The notes: a model not told the origin generated them from the letters alone. A stretch of DNA of 64,000 bases from Leptotrichia sp. HSP-536 (GCF_041199985.1 NZ_CP165647.1:868001-932000); one strand, 5' to 3'; positions 52,641 through 63,167 are shown, counted from the first letter of the stretch. Translations and numbers: made by a program.

Positions 52641-54806
52641 TTAATTTTTGTTAATCTCAACTTGCAGATTTTTCAAATTTCCTGCAAATGTAATATTTAA
52701 CTGGCAAATTCCATTATCTACATCAATTATATGCGACAAATCATCACCTTTTTGCATAATTCCATTTACAAATTTTGTATCTTTTAACCAAACTGATTTC
52801 TGGCTTTCAGGATTTGTACTGAAAAACATGTTTAATTTATCTTGTTTAAAGTCTGTTGTTGTAAATCGTAAAGTTCTTTCAATATATGTTGTTGTAAGTG
52901 TTTTATAAAGCGGTTCATAACCTCCATCTGGATTTTTAAGCAATGTTCTTGCTTTGTAAACAACAATGTTTCTTATTTTTTCACGTGCGATATTTGCATT
53001 GTCCGATGAAAATACAAATCCATAGTTAAACTGGTTTATTTTATCCTTTATTGTATTTGTAAAGCCTGATATTTCTTTAGACATTGTAGTTTTAGCGTGA
53101 TAAGAATTATCTCTTTCTTCAATGTCGAAACGGACTCCAGGATATTGCGGAGATACAGCCGAAAATCGTTCTTTCAGGTAATTTGGACATTGTGTGGCAC
53201 TGATTATTCCAGCTGCGACATATGCCGCATCAACATACACTCCTTCTATCCAGAATTTTAACAAATCTTCCTGCTCTTTTGAAAGTGAAACGCCTTTTTC
53301 CTCTTCAAATTTCATTTTATAATCCAGCATTACTCCTGATTTATCTTTTGGAATTATCGTAAAATTAGGAATTACTGGTATTAAATATTCAGAATATTTC
53401 TGATTTTCCAGTCCTTGAGTTTTTTCAATATATTTATCAACGCCTGTTGTTGCAAGATTGTCAAAAGATGTTTCAGGTTTTCCTTCAAAATTAAAAAACA
53501 CTTGCACTCTGTATTCTCCCAAAACTGTCATCAAATTGGTCAAGACTTCCATTGTATTTTTTTCCGCTTTGTTTTCATTTTTTGTTCCCATAAATCTTTC
53601 ACGCACTTTTTTTTCTGGCTTTTTCACGTCTAAGTCAACATTAGGATAAATTCCGAACCAGACAGTGTTATCAAAATCATTCTTCTCATTGGTTGTATTT
53701 AAAAATGCACGAATTTTATCTTTATTTCCAGTCTTTACTATCATTTCAGGCTTTACATTTGTAATTAGCAGTGTAGGTTTCATCATTCCCATTCTGACAT
53801 CATACTGCTCAAAAAACATTTTTACACCTAATATTTTTTCAATCAAAGGCTTTGCAATTTTTATAAAATCTTCTTGAGCGGATTTATAAAATGACAAATA
53901 ATTATTATAATTTTGAACTTCCTGTTCAGGATCAACATCCACAAAAGTTTTTGCAAGCGGTACAAAAGTTCGGATAACCAAGTCGCTTATATATTTATTT
54001 GGCTCATCTGTCACATTTTCATAATCATCTCGAAAAGCTTCAACTAGTGCTGTTGTATTTTTTTCTTCAATCATTGCAAGGCTTGTTTGAGTTTCCTGTT
54101 TATATTCAATAACCTCCAGTTCTCCTTTTTCTCCAACTTGCAGCATTCCCAATTTTATTTTTTCTGATTTAAAATTATTTGAATCATTTCCAATTAAAAG
54201 TCTTGTTTTAATATCTTCTATCGCAAGTGGCAACATTCCAAGTACATTGCTGTAATTCTCAGAGGCTTCTTCAAATTTTGAATTAAGTTTATCTCCAAGT
54301 TCCAATTTCTTCGGATTTTCATCATCCAGCTCTTCGTATTTCTGATAAATATATGCAATTTCTTTTCTTGTCTGCTTAATATCCTCGATAACTTTTTTTG
54401 GCGAAATTAACTCCAGAATATTTTCAAATTTAAAGTCAACATTTCTGTTTCCTTGTGATTTTCTAGCTTCAATCAATGTACTTAACATTTTAAAAAACGT
54501 ATTTCCATTATTTATTTTAATTTCCGTTATCAAATCTTCAGGAATTCCTTCAGGTTTTTTCAAAATATATCTGATACTTTGACTTTCTGCATCAAAATAA
54601 CTGTAAACTTTCGGATCAAATTTTTCCAAAAATTCATTAAAGCTCCCAACTAAAAGATGCTGGTTAATTTCAATAATATTCTCGTCATCAAGTGAATCTA
54701 ACCCCTTAGAATCATTAATAAGCGTCAAAATATCCATTTTTTCCGGATTAATTTCTTCAAACAAAATTGTTCGATTAGTCTGATTTATAACATTTTTATT
54801 CCTCAT
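52641..54806 (-). CDS. 721-aa hypothetical protein, possibly sheath/tail-like
   Basis: This 721-residue protein has no recognised name. The N-terminal part (HLLVGSFNEFLEKFDPKVYS) and a C-terminal end with repeated TTT-containing beta strands (TYIERTLRFTTTDFKQDKLN) recall contractile sheath proteins of injection systems, but I cannot confirm a match. It lies between a lipoprotein-like gene and the 271-aa gene on the reverse strand. The start ATG at 54806 follows a weak ribosome site. Confidence 0.5.
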   Translation of the reverse strand: MRNKNVINQTNRTILFEEINPEKMDILTLINDSKGLDSLDDENIIEINQHLLVGSFNEFLEKFDPKVYSYFDAESQSIRYILKKPEGIPEDLITEIKINNGNTFFKMLSTLIEARKSQGNRNVDFKFENILELISPKKVIEDIKQTRKEIAYIYQKYEELDDENPKKLELGDKLNSKFEEASENYSNVLGMLPLAIEDIKTRLLIGNDSNNFKSEKIKLGMLQVGEKGELEVIEYKQETQTSLAMIEEKNTTALVEAFRDDYENVTDEPNKYISDLVIRTFVPLAKTFVDVDPEQEVQNYNNYLSFYKSAQEDFIKIAKPLIEKILGVKMFFEQYDVRMGMMKPTLLITNVKPEMIVKTGNKDKIRAFLNTTNEKNDFDNTVWFGIYPNVDLDVKKPEKKVRERFMGTKNENKAEKNTMEVLTNLMTVLGEYRVQVFFNFEGKPETSFDNLATTGVDKYIEKTQGLENQKYSEYLIPVIPNFTIIPKDKSGVMLDYKMKFEEEKGVSLSKEQEDLLKFWIEGVYVDAAYVAAGIISATQCPNYLKERFSAVSPQYPGVRFDIEERDNSYHAKTTMSKEISGFTNTIKDKINQFNYGFVFSSDNANIAREKIRNIVVYKARTLLKNPDGGYEPLYKTLTTTYIERTLRFTTTDFKQDKLNMFFSTNPESQKSVWLKDTKFVNGIMQKGDDLSHIIDVDNGICQLNITFAGNLKNLQVEINKN

Positions 54807-54989
54807 ATTACCTTTAAAATTATTTTTAAGTTATATCTAAAATAACATAATTTAAGATTTAACTTGTAAATAATTTTATTTCCCCTTTCTATATTTAATT
54901 TATTTTTAATTAATATAATAATACACTATATTGTTAAATTTGTCAATAAATTTTAATATTTTTTTAATTATTTTGAATTTGTATAAATT

Positions 54990-55568
54990 TTAGGAAATAA
55001 ATAAATCTAAAATATAATATGAATTACCAATCCTTGTCAAATATATTTCTTCAAATCTGCTCATAGAATCGTATTCTGATGAGCAAGTAATTGTTCCAAA
55101 AATATTTCCGTTAATGTATTCCAATTTTTTAGGTTTTTTTGTAATTTCTATTGAACAAATATATTCCACTCCATTTTTTTTAATTTTTTCTTCAATATTT
55201 TTTCCATAATCCAAATACGATAATTTATTTTTCAAATTTAAAAGCAACATTGATGTTTTTTCAAAAAATTCCTTGTTATTTTCAGTATCAATGAAATATT
55301 CCTTATAATTATTAAAAATGTCTTTATCGTATTTTTCTAATTTATAATATTGATTTCTTTTCCCATTTGTAATAAGATTTATAATTCTTTTAATTGATAC
55401 AGTACTTTCATTTGATTTTTCTTGCGAATAATTTATTTTTTGTGATGAATTATTTATTTTTTTTACTGTTTGCTTAAGTTTTACATTGTTTGATGACAAA
55501 AAATTCGTATTATTTTTGTTACAAGACGAAATTAAAATCAAGATAATTATTTTAATTAATATTTTCAT
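54990..55568 (-). CDS. Lipoprotein, possible immunity protein of the adjacent effector
   Basis: The 192-residue protein has a lipoprotein signal ending ILILISSCNKN and a charged, helical body. It starts 14 bases after the stop of the 1325-aa effector on the same strand. In peptidoglycan-attacking effectors the immunity protein is commonly a periplasmic or lipid-anchored protein encoded immediately downstream, so this is a candidate. No known immunity family is recognised. Confidence 0.45.
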   Translation of the reverse strand: MKILIKIIILILISSCNKNNTNFLSSNNVKLKQTVKKINNSSQKINYSQEKSNESTVSIKRIINLITNGKRNQYYKLEKYDKDIFNNYKEYFIDTENNKEFFEKTSMLLLNLKNKLSYLDYGKNIEEKIKKNGVEYICSIEITKKPKKLEYINGNIFGTITCSSEYDSMSRFEEIYLTRIGNSYYILDLFIS

Positions 55569-55581
55569 TATTTTTTCTCCT

Positions 55582-58500
55582 TTATCCTATACTTCCTGCA
55601 TTTTGTGATTCTGTTATTATTGGCAATTCTTTTTCTTCAGATGATACTGTATAATTTTTAGGTTTCATAAAATAATCTATTCTGCTTGGTTCATAAGCAG
55701 TTTTATTAATCTCGTTATTTTGATTTCCGCCTAAAAATACTAACATTCCATTTTTTCTTTTTCCAACCAGTATCGCAACATGGCTATATCCGCCTCTAAA
55801 TTTAAATATTCCTATTGCTCCTGTAAATGGTTCTGTTTTTTCTCCTTCAAACCATCCCCTTTTTGGCAATCCAGGTCTTGGAGCAACTCCCCAGTCATAG
55901 CCTCCAACAGATGGATTAGATGAATTTTTATATCCTGCTGTTTTCATGCAGTAAGTTACAAATGCTGCACACCAAGCTACTTTAGAAGGATTTTTATCTG
56001 TGCCAAAATTTGCATCTGGAAAATATTTCTTTTGGATTCGATTATACAAATCTCGACTTGATTCTTTTTGCCCTTTATATTTTTTCATTTCTTCTTCCGC
56101 TATTTTTACCCATGGTGCTTCTTTTTTAGTGTTTTTGTGTGGACAATTGTCTATTTTACATTCAGTTTTATTTGATATTTGTGTATTTTTATCAATATTT
56201 TGAGTAGAAGGTTGATTTTTATTGCTATTTTCATTATTTTTATTTAATATTTCGTCAATATTTTTTGTTTCATTTTCTGTTTTTTTATTTTTCTCATTTT
56301 TATTCTGGTTGTCATTCACGACAGGAGATTTAGTTTCTGGTACAGATAATTTTGATTGATTATGTACTGTATTCCATTCAGCCGTACTAAACGGACATGT
56401 AGCAATATTTTTCCCTTTTTCTCTTATTTTTTTTAATATTTCCGTCTCATTAAGAGTATCTTTTTCATTCATACACAGATATTTTCCTATTTCTATCCAA
56501 TTTACAATGTCTGATGATTCTATCCTATTAGTTTTAGTTTCTTGTATTCGTTTTATATTATTTTGAATAGTGTAATTATGTAATTTTATTTCTCTCATTT
56601 TTGTGTTGCCTTTAACATTATTCAATTCCATCTCAATAGCTTTTTCTTCTTCTTCATTTATTGCTAAATTTCCTGATTGCATTAAATATCCATAAACTAT
56701 TGCGGGTAACATCTTTGCGGAATAGAAATGCTTTTTTTCATGGTCGCATAGGCTTGAGCCATGATTTTTTATTATTCCTTTTGTATCAAGATTAGGCTCT
56801 GATTTTTGTTTTACCATTTTATGTGCTTCTTGGAATACAGAAAAAATTTTTTCTCTCAAATTTTTTTCCTTTTTTGATGAAATTTCTGCTTCAGCAATCT
56901 TCATTTTTGTTTTGTTAACTCTTATAAAATTTTCATAATTTTCTTTTTTTAAAATGCTTACTTTATCTGTTTCAAAACCTTTTTTCACATCTTTTGAAAA
57001 ATATGAAGTTATCTTATCTTTAATTTCATCTTTATATTTTTTCCATTTTGAAAAATTTTGAGCTTCTTTTTTTAATTGAATCTGCATAAAATTATTATTA
57101 ATATCACGGCAAATATTTATCAGAAGTTTATACTGACAATCCGCTTCTCTTGTGATTTCGGATAATTCCATAGTTTTAGTAACCGCAGTTCCCATTTTTT
57201 TTTGTCCTGCATCATCAATACTTATGGTTCCTCCATATTGACATTGAATAGTTGAAATATCCAGTAATGCAGGCTTATTTCTCACCTTTACATCTGTATT
57301 TTTCTCCCACATTCCCATTAACGCAGGTTGACAAATCCCGATTGCACTACAGGATTTAAATGGCTGAATATTAGTATCATTTATATTTGCTTGTTTTCCA
57401 CCTCCGAGTGTTACACTGTCTCCGTTTATTATTAATTTACTGGTTTCCTTTCCAAGTGTACATTTTAATATGCAATTGTTATTTACAAATAGTTCTCCAG
57501 TAGGATTTATAATATTTTGCAAGTCATAAAATGATTTATAGAAAGAATATAAATCCATGGAATCAACGTTTGACGCATAATCTCTCAATTCTTTGCTATT
57601 CTTGAATAAATTCAAAATAATATTTTTATCTTTCTTAAAATCTATATTGTCCCTGTAATTTTCATAAACTTCATCTATTAAATCACTAATTTTTTTGATA
57701 TTTTGTACCTTTATAGCTGATTTTGAAGTTATCCAGTCATTTAAAACCGTTGTTACCCTTATATCTTTCCCAATCTTTTCAAGTCTTCCAAACAATCCCG
57801 TTTCAAAATCTATTCCTTTGTATTTTTTTATATACCATAATAAATAATTTCTTACAATGTTACTATCCTTATATTTATGATTATCAAAATACTTAGTTTC
57901 ATTTTCTTCCTTAAATCCAGTCTGTACTTTTATAAATTCAATTATTATATTGTCAATTAGCCTTCTTGACAAAGGAAATTGCCTAACTCCGTTTTCATTT
58001 ATAGAATAAGTTTTTTCATATTCCGCTGTATTTTTTCCAAGTTCTCTTATTAAATTTTCACATCTTGTCTTTTGCAATTCTGATGATGGCTTTTTAGCAA
58101 CTTTTATAACAATTTCATCAATATCCTTTATTCCTTGCATATATTTATCATATCTTTCAGGCAATTGATCCTTTTCAATTTTTGTTTCTTCGCCTTTTAC
58201 ATGTATCTGAATCACACCCTGTATTTTATCCACATAATCCTTCTGTTTCTTAAATTTATTTACAGGTTTTTTATCAGGATATTTCACATATTTTGCTGAA
58301 TATTGGCTAAGTACATATTCTAGCGATTCTATAGCACTTTTATTTGGAATAGGATATGAATAAATATAATAGATTATATCTTGTATTCGTAAAATCTCAT
58401 TACTTTCTTCCCTTCCCCTCAAAACATCAAACCCATGCTGTCTTATCACATTCCCAATTTTATTATTGTCTTTTGTTATTTCATCATACATTTTCAATAT

Positions 58501-59559
58501 AACATTTATATCTTCTTTATTCTCTTCTAAAACCTTTTTTCCAGTCTTAGTTTCTAAATATTTTGCATAATCTTCATTATAAACATTTTCATCCTGAAAT
58601 TTAGCCTGTAACCTCTTCAAAATGGCTTCTTCAGGATTTACAAATGCTAATTCAGGAGCGTTCCCATTTTCAGTTCTAATTCTTTTATATTCTTCACTTT
58701 CCAAAACTTCTTGAAATTTTTGCCCTGTAAATTCAAATACTCCTGATTTATTATTTTCAGTTGATGTTGAGTTTTGTGAAGAATTTGCTGGAGTATTGCC
58801 TTTGGTATTTTTTTGTATTATAGCCTGTTTATTTATATTTTTGTTATCAATTTGGGTATCATTTTTTTCAACTACTTTATTATCAATTTGGCAATTGTCC
58901 TTATAGCCGATTATCACTGATAAATCATGTCCTGCTAAATTTTCAGCATAAAGTAAAGAAGGCATAGCATTTCCATCCACAGGTATTCCCCATACACCTT
59001 TAAAGTTATTTTCCAAAGCATTAGACATTGCACCTTGTCCACATAAATGTGATGCTGCCAACATTCCAGATGATGTAAGCAAAAAACTTTTTCCTCTCAA
59101 ATCTTCTGCTTTATATCCTTGAGCTTTCTTTTTCATTATTATCGTTTTTACTTTAGTTTCTGAAGCCGTTTTTTTTCCAGGTGCTTTGTAAACTGCATTT
59201 TTAGGAACCGTTATATTTTTACAAATTTTATCTGTATGTTTTTTCAAAGTTGCCCATCTCATTTTTACAGATCTCATTATTACTTCATCCTGAGCTGCAG
59301 GATTATTTAAAAAACTCCGTTTATCTGTTAATTTCCATTTTGTAGCAGCTTCACCAATAAATCGTACATTTGACCATTTTGAACCTTTTTGAACCCATCC
59401 CATATCTCCAAGAACATCTGTTCCAATTTGATATTTTCCAATATAACTCTTCTGATCTGCCAAATCATATCGTCCATTACTTTCCAATTTAGCCAGTTTT
59501 TCAAAAAATTCAACTGCACTATCTCCAATATCAACCCCATTAAATTTTCTGTTTACCAC
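55582..59559 (-). CDS. Large spike-like protein with lytic, PAAR-like and amidase-like domains
   Basis: The 1325-residue protein is built in three parts. Residues about 10-215 resemble a lytic transglycosylase/lysozyme-type domain (FEKLAKLESNGRYDLADQ, SYIGKYQIG). A DUF4280 PAAR-like segment at about 690-815 includes KCTLGKETSKLIINGDSVTL, NIQPFKSCSAIGICQPALMG and QCQYGGTISIDDAGQ. The last 150 residues match the TIGR02594/NlpC-P60-like family: the cysteine in KVAWCAAFVTYCMKTAGY and the histidine in FRGGYSHVAILVG. PAAR-like domains cap injection-system spikes, so this looks like an exported peptidoglycan hydrolase effector. A long charged helical centre links the parts. Confidence 0.7.
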   Translation of the reverse strand: MVNRKFNGVDIGDSAVEFFEKLAKLESNGRYDLADQKSYIGKYQIGTDVLGDMGWVQKGSKWSNVRFIGEAATKWKLTDKRSFLNNPAAQDEVIMRSVKMRWATLKKHTDKICKNITVPKNAVYKAPGKKTASETKVKTIIMKKKAQGYKAEDLRGKSFLLTSSGMLAASHLCGQGAMSNALENNFKGVWGIPVDGNAMPSLLYAENLAGHDLSVIIGYKDNCQIDNKVVEKNDTQIDNKNINKQAIIQKNTKGNTPANSSQNSTSTENNKSGVFEFTGQKFQEVLESEEYKRIRTENGNAPELAFVNPEEAILKRLQAKFQDENVYNEDYAKYLETKTGKKVLEENKEDINVILKMYDEITKDNNKIGNVIRQHGFDVLRGREESNEILRIQDIIYYIYSYPIPNKSAIESLEYVLSQYSAKYVKYPDKKPVNKFKKQKDYVDKIQGVIQIHVKGEETKIEKDQLPERYDKYMQGIKDIDEIVIKVAKKPSSELQKTRCENLIRELGKNTAEYEKTYSINENGVRQFPLSRRLIDNIIIEFIKVQTGFKEENETKYFDNHKYKDSNIVRNYLLWYIKKYKGIDFETGLFGRLEKIGKDIRVTTVLNDWITSKSAIKVQNIKKISDLIDEVYENYRDNIDFKKDKNIILNLFKNSKELRDYASNVDSMDLYSFYKSFYDLQNIINPTGELFVNNNCILKCTLGKETSKLIINGDSVTLGGGKQANINDTNIQPFKSCSAIGICQPALMGMWEKNTDVKVRNKPALLDISTIQCQYGGTISIDDAGQKKMGTAVTKTMELSEITREADCQYKLLINICRDINNNFMQIQLKKEAQNFSKWKKYKDEIKDKITSYFSKDVKKGFETDKVSILKKENYENFIRVNKTKMKIAEAEISSKKEKNLREKIFSVFQEAHKMVKQKSEPNLDTKGIIKNHGSSLCDHEKKHFYSAKMLPAIVYGYLMQSGNLAINEEEEKAIEMELNNVKGNTKMREIKLHNYTIQNNIKRIQETKTNRIESSDIVNWIEIGKYLCMNEKDTLNETEILKKIREKGKNIATCPFSTAEWNTVHNQSKLSVPETKSPVVNDNQNKNEKNKKTENETKNIDEILNKNNENSNKNQPSTQNIDKNTQISNKTECKIDNCPHKNTKKEAPWVKIAEEEMKKYKGQKESSRDLYNRIQKKYFPDANFGTDKNPSKVAWCAAFVTYCMKTAGYKNSSNPSVGGYDWGVAPRPGLPKRGWFEGEKTEPFTGAIGIFKFRGGYSHVAILVGKRKNGMLVFLGGNQNNEINKTAYEPSRIDYFMKPKNYTVSSEEKELPIITESQNAGSIG

Positions 59560-59667
59560 AATTAATTTCCCCCTTTAAATTTTAAAATTTTCCCCTTAAA
59601 ATTAAATTAATCAATTTAAGTAAAGTTATCACGCCTTTTCTTTTATATTAAAATTTCTTATTTATAA

Positions 59668-60948
59668 TTATTTTAATTGATTTTTATGGATATATCCTTT
59701 CATATAATAGCCCCCATTTTTATTATAAAAATAAACATATTTCCAATTATTTTCATTTGTAATTTCTTCCACTTCCATATTATTTGCCAATTTATGTATT
59801 ACAGGGCTTTCTGAATCTGGATTTTCTTTCACATCAACAATATTTTCCTTTGATGTTACTTTAAAAATTTTTCCTGTTCTTTTAGGAGTTATTTCTCCAA
59901 AATCCTTGTATTCCTCTCGCCATATTTTTTCACTTTTCATATCGGTTGTTGCATAATTTGTCGCTCCAGACGTTGCAACTATGGATAAATATAAATTATT
60001 TCCATCAATGCTTTCTAGTTGTGCATAAAGTTCAACAATGTCATTTGCAATGATTTTATCATTTTTTGTAAAAATTGTTTCCCTGTTTGACTGCCCAGCA
60101 TATTTGTGTGGATAAAAAAGAGTATACATTGAATAATTTCCATTTTTAAAAAATTCTATTTTTTCCACTTTGTCATCAATTTCTTCAGAATTTTTGTCAT
60201 ATTCTTCCACTTTTTTAGAAATTTCCTTTGGCAGTTTATTTTTAGAAATTTCCATCATAGAAAGGTCTTTTATAATTTTAACAGTTTCAAATCCATGTAT
60301 TTTATTTTCAAACTTTGAAAAATTAGGATATTTCGCCACATTTTCCCTTTTTGAAGTAAGTTCTGGATATCTCTGTTCAATAAATATTTTTTCAGGAATC
60401 ATAAAATTATGGTAATTTTCATAAACGTAATCTACTATTTCTTTCGGAACTTCCCGTAATTCGAGTCTTTTTAATTTTTTAAAACTAGAAATTTCTCCAA
60501 CTCCATTTTTTAACGGATTAAAACTAATATCCAAGTGTTCCAATTTTGTCAATTTACTAATTCCGCTAATATCACTTATTTTATTGTTGTGTAACCATAA
60601 TTCCTTTAAATTTGTCAAGTTTAATAAAGGCTTTATATTTTGTATCTGATTAAAGTTTATTTTCAGAACTTCCAATTTTTTCAAGTTTTCCAATGGCACC
60701 ACATCTTTTATTTTATTCCATCTCAAATCCAGTTCTTTCACATTTTTATAATTAGCTATACAATTTATTTCTTCCAAATTCAAATTTTTTAATTCAATTT
60801 TTTCAGAATTAATATTAAACTTACTTAACTTTTCACAGCTTTCATTTTTTTGAAAATTTATTTCACCGTCTTTTTTTAATCCCTGACTTCTGCTATTATT
60901 GCAAATTATAAGCAATAACAATACAAACGCTCCAAATATTTTTTTCAT
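59668..60948 (-). CDS. Secreted leucine-rich-repeat protein with SH3-like tail
   Basis: The 426-residue protein has a signal peptide (KKIFGAFVLLLLIICN) and internalin-like leucine-rich repeats of about 22 residues (LKNLNLEEINCIANYKNV, LPNLTNLKELWLHNN-type units). The C-terminal 60 residues look like a bacterial SH3 domain (NNMEVEEITNENNWKYVYF). It lies upstream of the effector gene on the same strand with a 108-base gap. It may bind cell-wall or surface ligands. Confidence 0.75.
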   Translation of the reverse strand: MKKIFGAFVLLLLIICNNSRSQGLKKDGEINFQKNESCEKLSKFNINSEKIELKNLNLEEINCIANYKNVKELDLRWNKIKDVVPLENLKKLEVLKINFNQIQNIKPLLNLTNLKELWLHNNKISDISGISKLTKLEHLDISFNPLKNGVGEISSFKKLKRLELREVPKEIVDYVYENYHNFMIPEKIFIEQRYPELTSKRENVAKYPNFSKFENKIHGFETVKIIKDLSMMEISKNKLPKEISKKVEEYDKNSEEIDDKVEKIEFFKNGNYSMYTLFYPHKYAGQSNRETIFTKNDKIIANDIVELYAQLESIDGNNLYLSIVATSGATNYATTDMKSEKIWREEYKDFGEITPKRTGKIFKVTSKENIVDVKENPDSESPVIHKLANNMEVEEITNENNWKYVYFYNKNGGYYMKGYIHKNQLK

Positions 60949-61146
60949 TTTTTACCTCCTATTATAATTAAATTTTATTAAAAAATTTCATTTTGCTTAA
61001 TTTTTTTTTAATTAATATAATAATACATTATGTTTTTAATTTTGTCAATAAAAAATAGATAGGTAAATTTTATTTTTGGAAAAAATAATAAAAAGCACTT
61101 GTAATTAGGTTAAAAAAGTGATATTATTAATTTGAAAATAAATTTA

Positions 61147-61277
61147 AAACTTCAGGGCAGGGTGAAATTCCCGACCGGTGGTAAAGTCCACGAGTTGTTT
61201 TGTTTTAAGTAAAATAAAAGCGACATGAACTGGTGTGATTCCAGTACCGATAGTATAGTCTAGATGGTAGAAGTGAA
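61147..61277 (+). promoter_or_regulatory. FMN riboswitch (RFN element)
   Basis: The conserved segments AGGGCAGGGTGAAATTCCCG, ACCGGTGGTAAAGTCCACGA, and the late GTGTGATTCCAGTACCGA are all present, closed by ACTTC/GAAGT. It controls ribH-ribD-ribE-ribBA downstream. Confidence 0.93.
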
Positions 61278-61369
61278 ATAGTTGAATTTTGAAATATCGT
61301 TTAATATTTTTTAATTCAAATTATATAGTTACAACTTAATATTATTAATCATCTACCTTTTAAATATTC

Positions 61370-61408
61370 AAAAAAGCCTTGAGTCGTTGTATTCCTGGCT
61401 TTTTTATT
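61370..61408 (+). terminator. Riboswitch terminator of the rib operon
   Basis: AAAAAGCC and GGCTTTTTT form a stem with a T run, 93 bases past the aptamer and 79 before ribH. FMN binding should favour it. Confidence 0.65.
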
Positions 61409-61486
61409 TTATAATTTTAAATCTGTAGTTGTAAGTTTGATAAAAAAATTTAATAAAAATAACAATAATGAGAGGATGGTTTGAAA

Positions 61487-61951
61487 ATGAGAACTTTTGA
61501 AGGAAAATTTGATGGAAAAGGTGTAAAAATAGGAATTGTTGCTGGAAGATTTAATGAGTTTATTACTTCTAAACTTGTTGGTGGAGCTTTGGATGTTTTG
61601 AAAAGAAATGATGTTTCTGAGGAAAATATTGATATTGCCTGGGTTCCAGGAGCTTTTGAAATACCTTTAATTACAAAAAAATTAGCAAATACTGGAAAAT
61701 ATGATGCGATAATTACTCTGGGAGCTGTAATAAAAGGTTCTACACCGCATTTTGACTATGTTTGTGCCGAAGTTTCAAAAGGCGTTGCTCAAATTTCACT
61801 GCAAACTGGCTTGCCTGTAATTTTTGGAGTTTTAACTACAAACAACATTGAAGAAGCTATTGAAAGAGCTGGAACAAAAGCTGGAAATAAAGGGGCAGAT
61901 GCTGCATTTTCTGCAATCGAAATGATTAATTTAATAAAAGAAATTGGATAA
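61487..61951 (+). CDS. ribH: Lumazine synthase
   Basis: ATG 61487 is chosen; TTG 61481 is earlier but lacks spacing to the AGAGGA site. The 154-residue protein has the RibH signature: VGIVAGRFNEFITSKLVGGA-type start, PGAFEIPLITKKL, and GVLTTNNIEEAIERAG. It joins 5-amino-6-ribitylaminouracil and dihydroxybutanone phosphate. It is the first gene after the FMN riboswitch. Confidence 0.96.
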   Translation: MRTFEGKFDGKGVKIGIVAGRFNEFITSKLVGGALDVLKRNDVSEENIDIAWVPGAFEIPLITKKLANTGKYDAIITLGAVIKGSTPHFDYVCAEVSKGVAQISLQTGLPVIFGVLTTNNIEEAIERAGTKAGNKGADAAFSAIEMINLIKEIG

Positions 61952-62043
61952 AAAATATTTTTATAAAGTTTTCAGAAAATATTTGTAAAAATGAAATCAT
62001 AAATTTAATTGACAGCATTATGAATTAATAAAGGGAAAATAAA

Positions 62044-63159
62044 ATGAATGAAAATATTGATGAAAAATATATGAAAATGGCAATTGAACTGGCAAAAAAA
62101 GGGGCTGGGGCAGTAAATCCCAATCCAATGGTTGGAGCTGTTGTCGTTCAAGCTGGAAAAGTTATTGGAACTGGCTATCACAAGTATTTTGGAGAACCTC
62201 ACGCCGAAGTTTACGCTTTGGATGAAGCTTCAAAAAATTCAGAAGATTTGTCAGATGCAACAATTTATGTTACATTGGAACCTTGTTCGCATTATGGAAA
62301 AACACCGCCTTGTGCAGAAAAAATTGTAAAATTGGGACTAAAAAGATGTGTTATCGGCTCATCTGACCCAAATCCAAAAGTGGCTGGAAAAGGTGTACAA
62401 CTATTGAAAAATGCTGGAATCGAAGTTGCTGAAAATGTTTTGAAAGAAGAATGCGACAAAATAAATCAAGTGTTTTTCAAATATATTCTGACAAAATTGC
62501 CATATTTATTTTTAAAATGTGCGATTACTCTAGATGGAAAAATTGCTACAAAAACAGGCAATTCCAAATGGATTACAAACAAAGCGGCACGTGAAAAAGT
62601 GCAATTTTACCGAAATAAATTTATGGGAATAATGGTTGGCATAAACACTGTTTTAGCTGACAATCCAAGCCTTACTGTGAGAATTGAAAACGGTGTAAAT
62701 CCATACAGAATAATTATTGATCCGCATTTAAAAACTGAAAAATTTCATAATATCATTAAAAAGAATATTGATGAAAAAACAATAATTATTACATCAGAAA
62801 AAAATAAAAATTCTGAAAAGCAGTTAGATTTTTCTGAAAATAACAAGGTTAAATTTGTATTTTTAAATGGTACAAAATTCAGCTTTAAAGAAATTCTTGA
62901 AAAAATTGGAACATTAGGAATTGACTCAATTTTGCTAGAAGGTGGTCAATCACTTATTTCAGAAGTATTTGAAGAAGATGTTATTGATGCTGGGGAGATT
63001 TTTATTGCTAATAAAATCTTGGGTGATAATGAAGGAAAGTCTTTTATTGCTGGATTTGATAAAAAAAATATGAATGAAGCCATCGTTTTGAAAAACGTAA
63101 AATACAATGTTTATGGTGAAAATGTTGGAATGGAATTTTTACAAAAAAGTTATAATTAA
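62044..63159 (+). CDS. ribD: Bifunctional riboflavin deaminase/reductase
   Basis: The 371-residue protein has the deaminase half with HAEVYALDEA and the zinc residues in PCSHYGKTPPCAEKIV, then the reductase half with GVNPYRIIIDPHLK and SILLEGGQSLISEV. It makes 5-amino-6-ribitylamino-uracil phosphate from the GTP-derived pyrimidine. It follows ribH by 92 bases. Confidence 0.97.
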   Translation: MNENIDEKYMKMAIELAKKGAGAVNPNPMVGAVVVQAGKVIGTGYHKYFGEPHAEVYALDEASKNSEDLSDATIYVTLEPCSHYGKTPPCAEKIVKLGLKRCVIGSSDPNPKVAGKGVQLLKNAGIEVAENVLKEECDKINQVFFKYILTKLPYLFLKCAITLDGKIATKTGNSKWITNKAAREKVQFYRNKFMGIMVGINTVLADNPSLTVRIENGVNPYRIIIDPHLKTEKFHNIIKKNIDEKTIIITSEKNKNSEKQLDFSENNKVKFVFLNGTKFSFKEILEKIGTLGIDSILLEGGQSLISEVFEEDVIDAGEIFIANKILGDNEGKSFIAGFDKKNMNEAIVLKNVKYNVYGENVGMEFLQKSYN

Positions 63160-63167
63160 TTTTGAAT

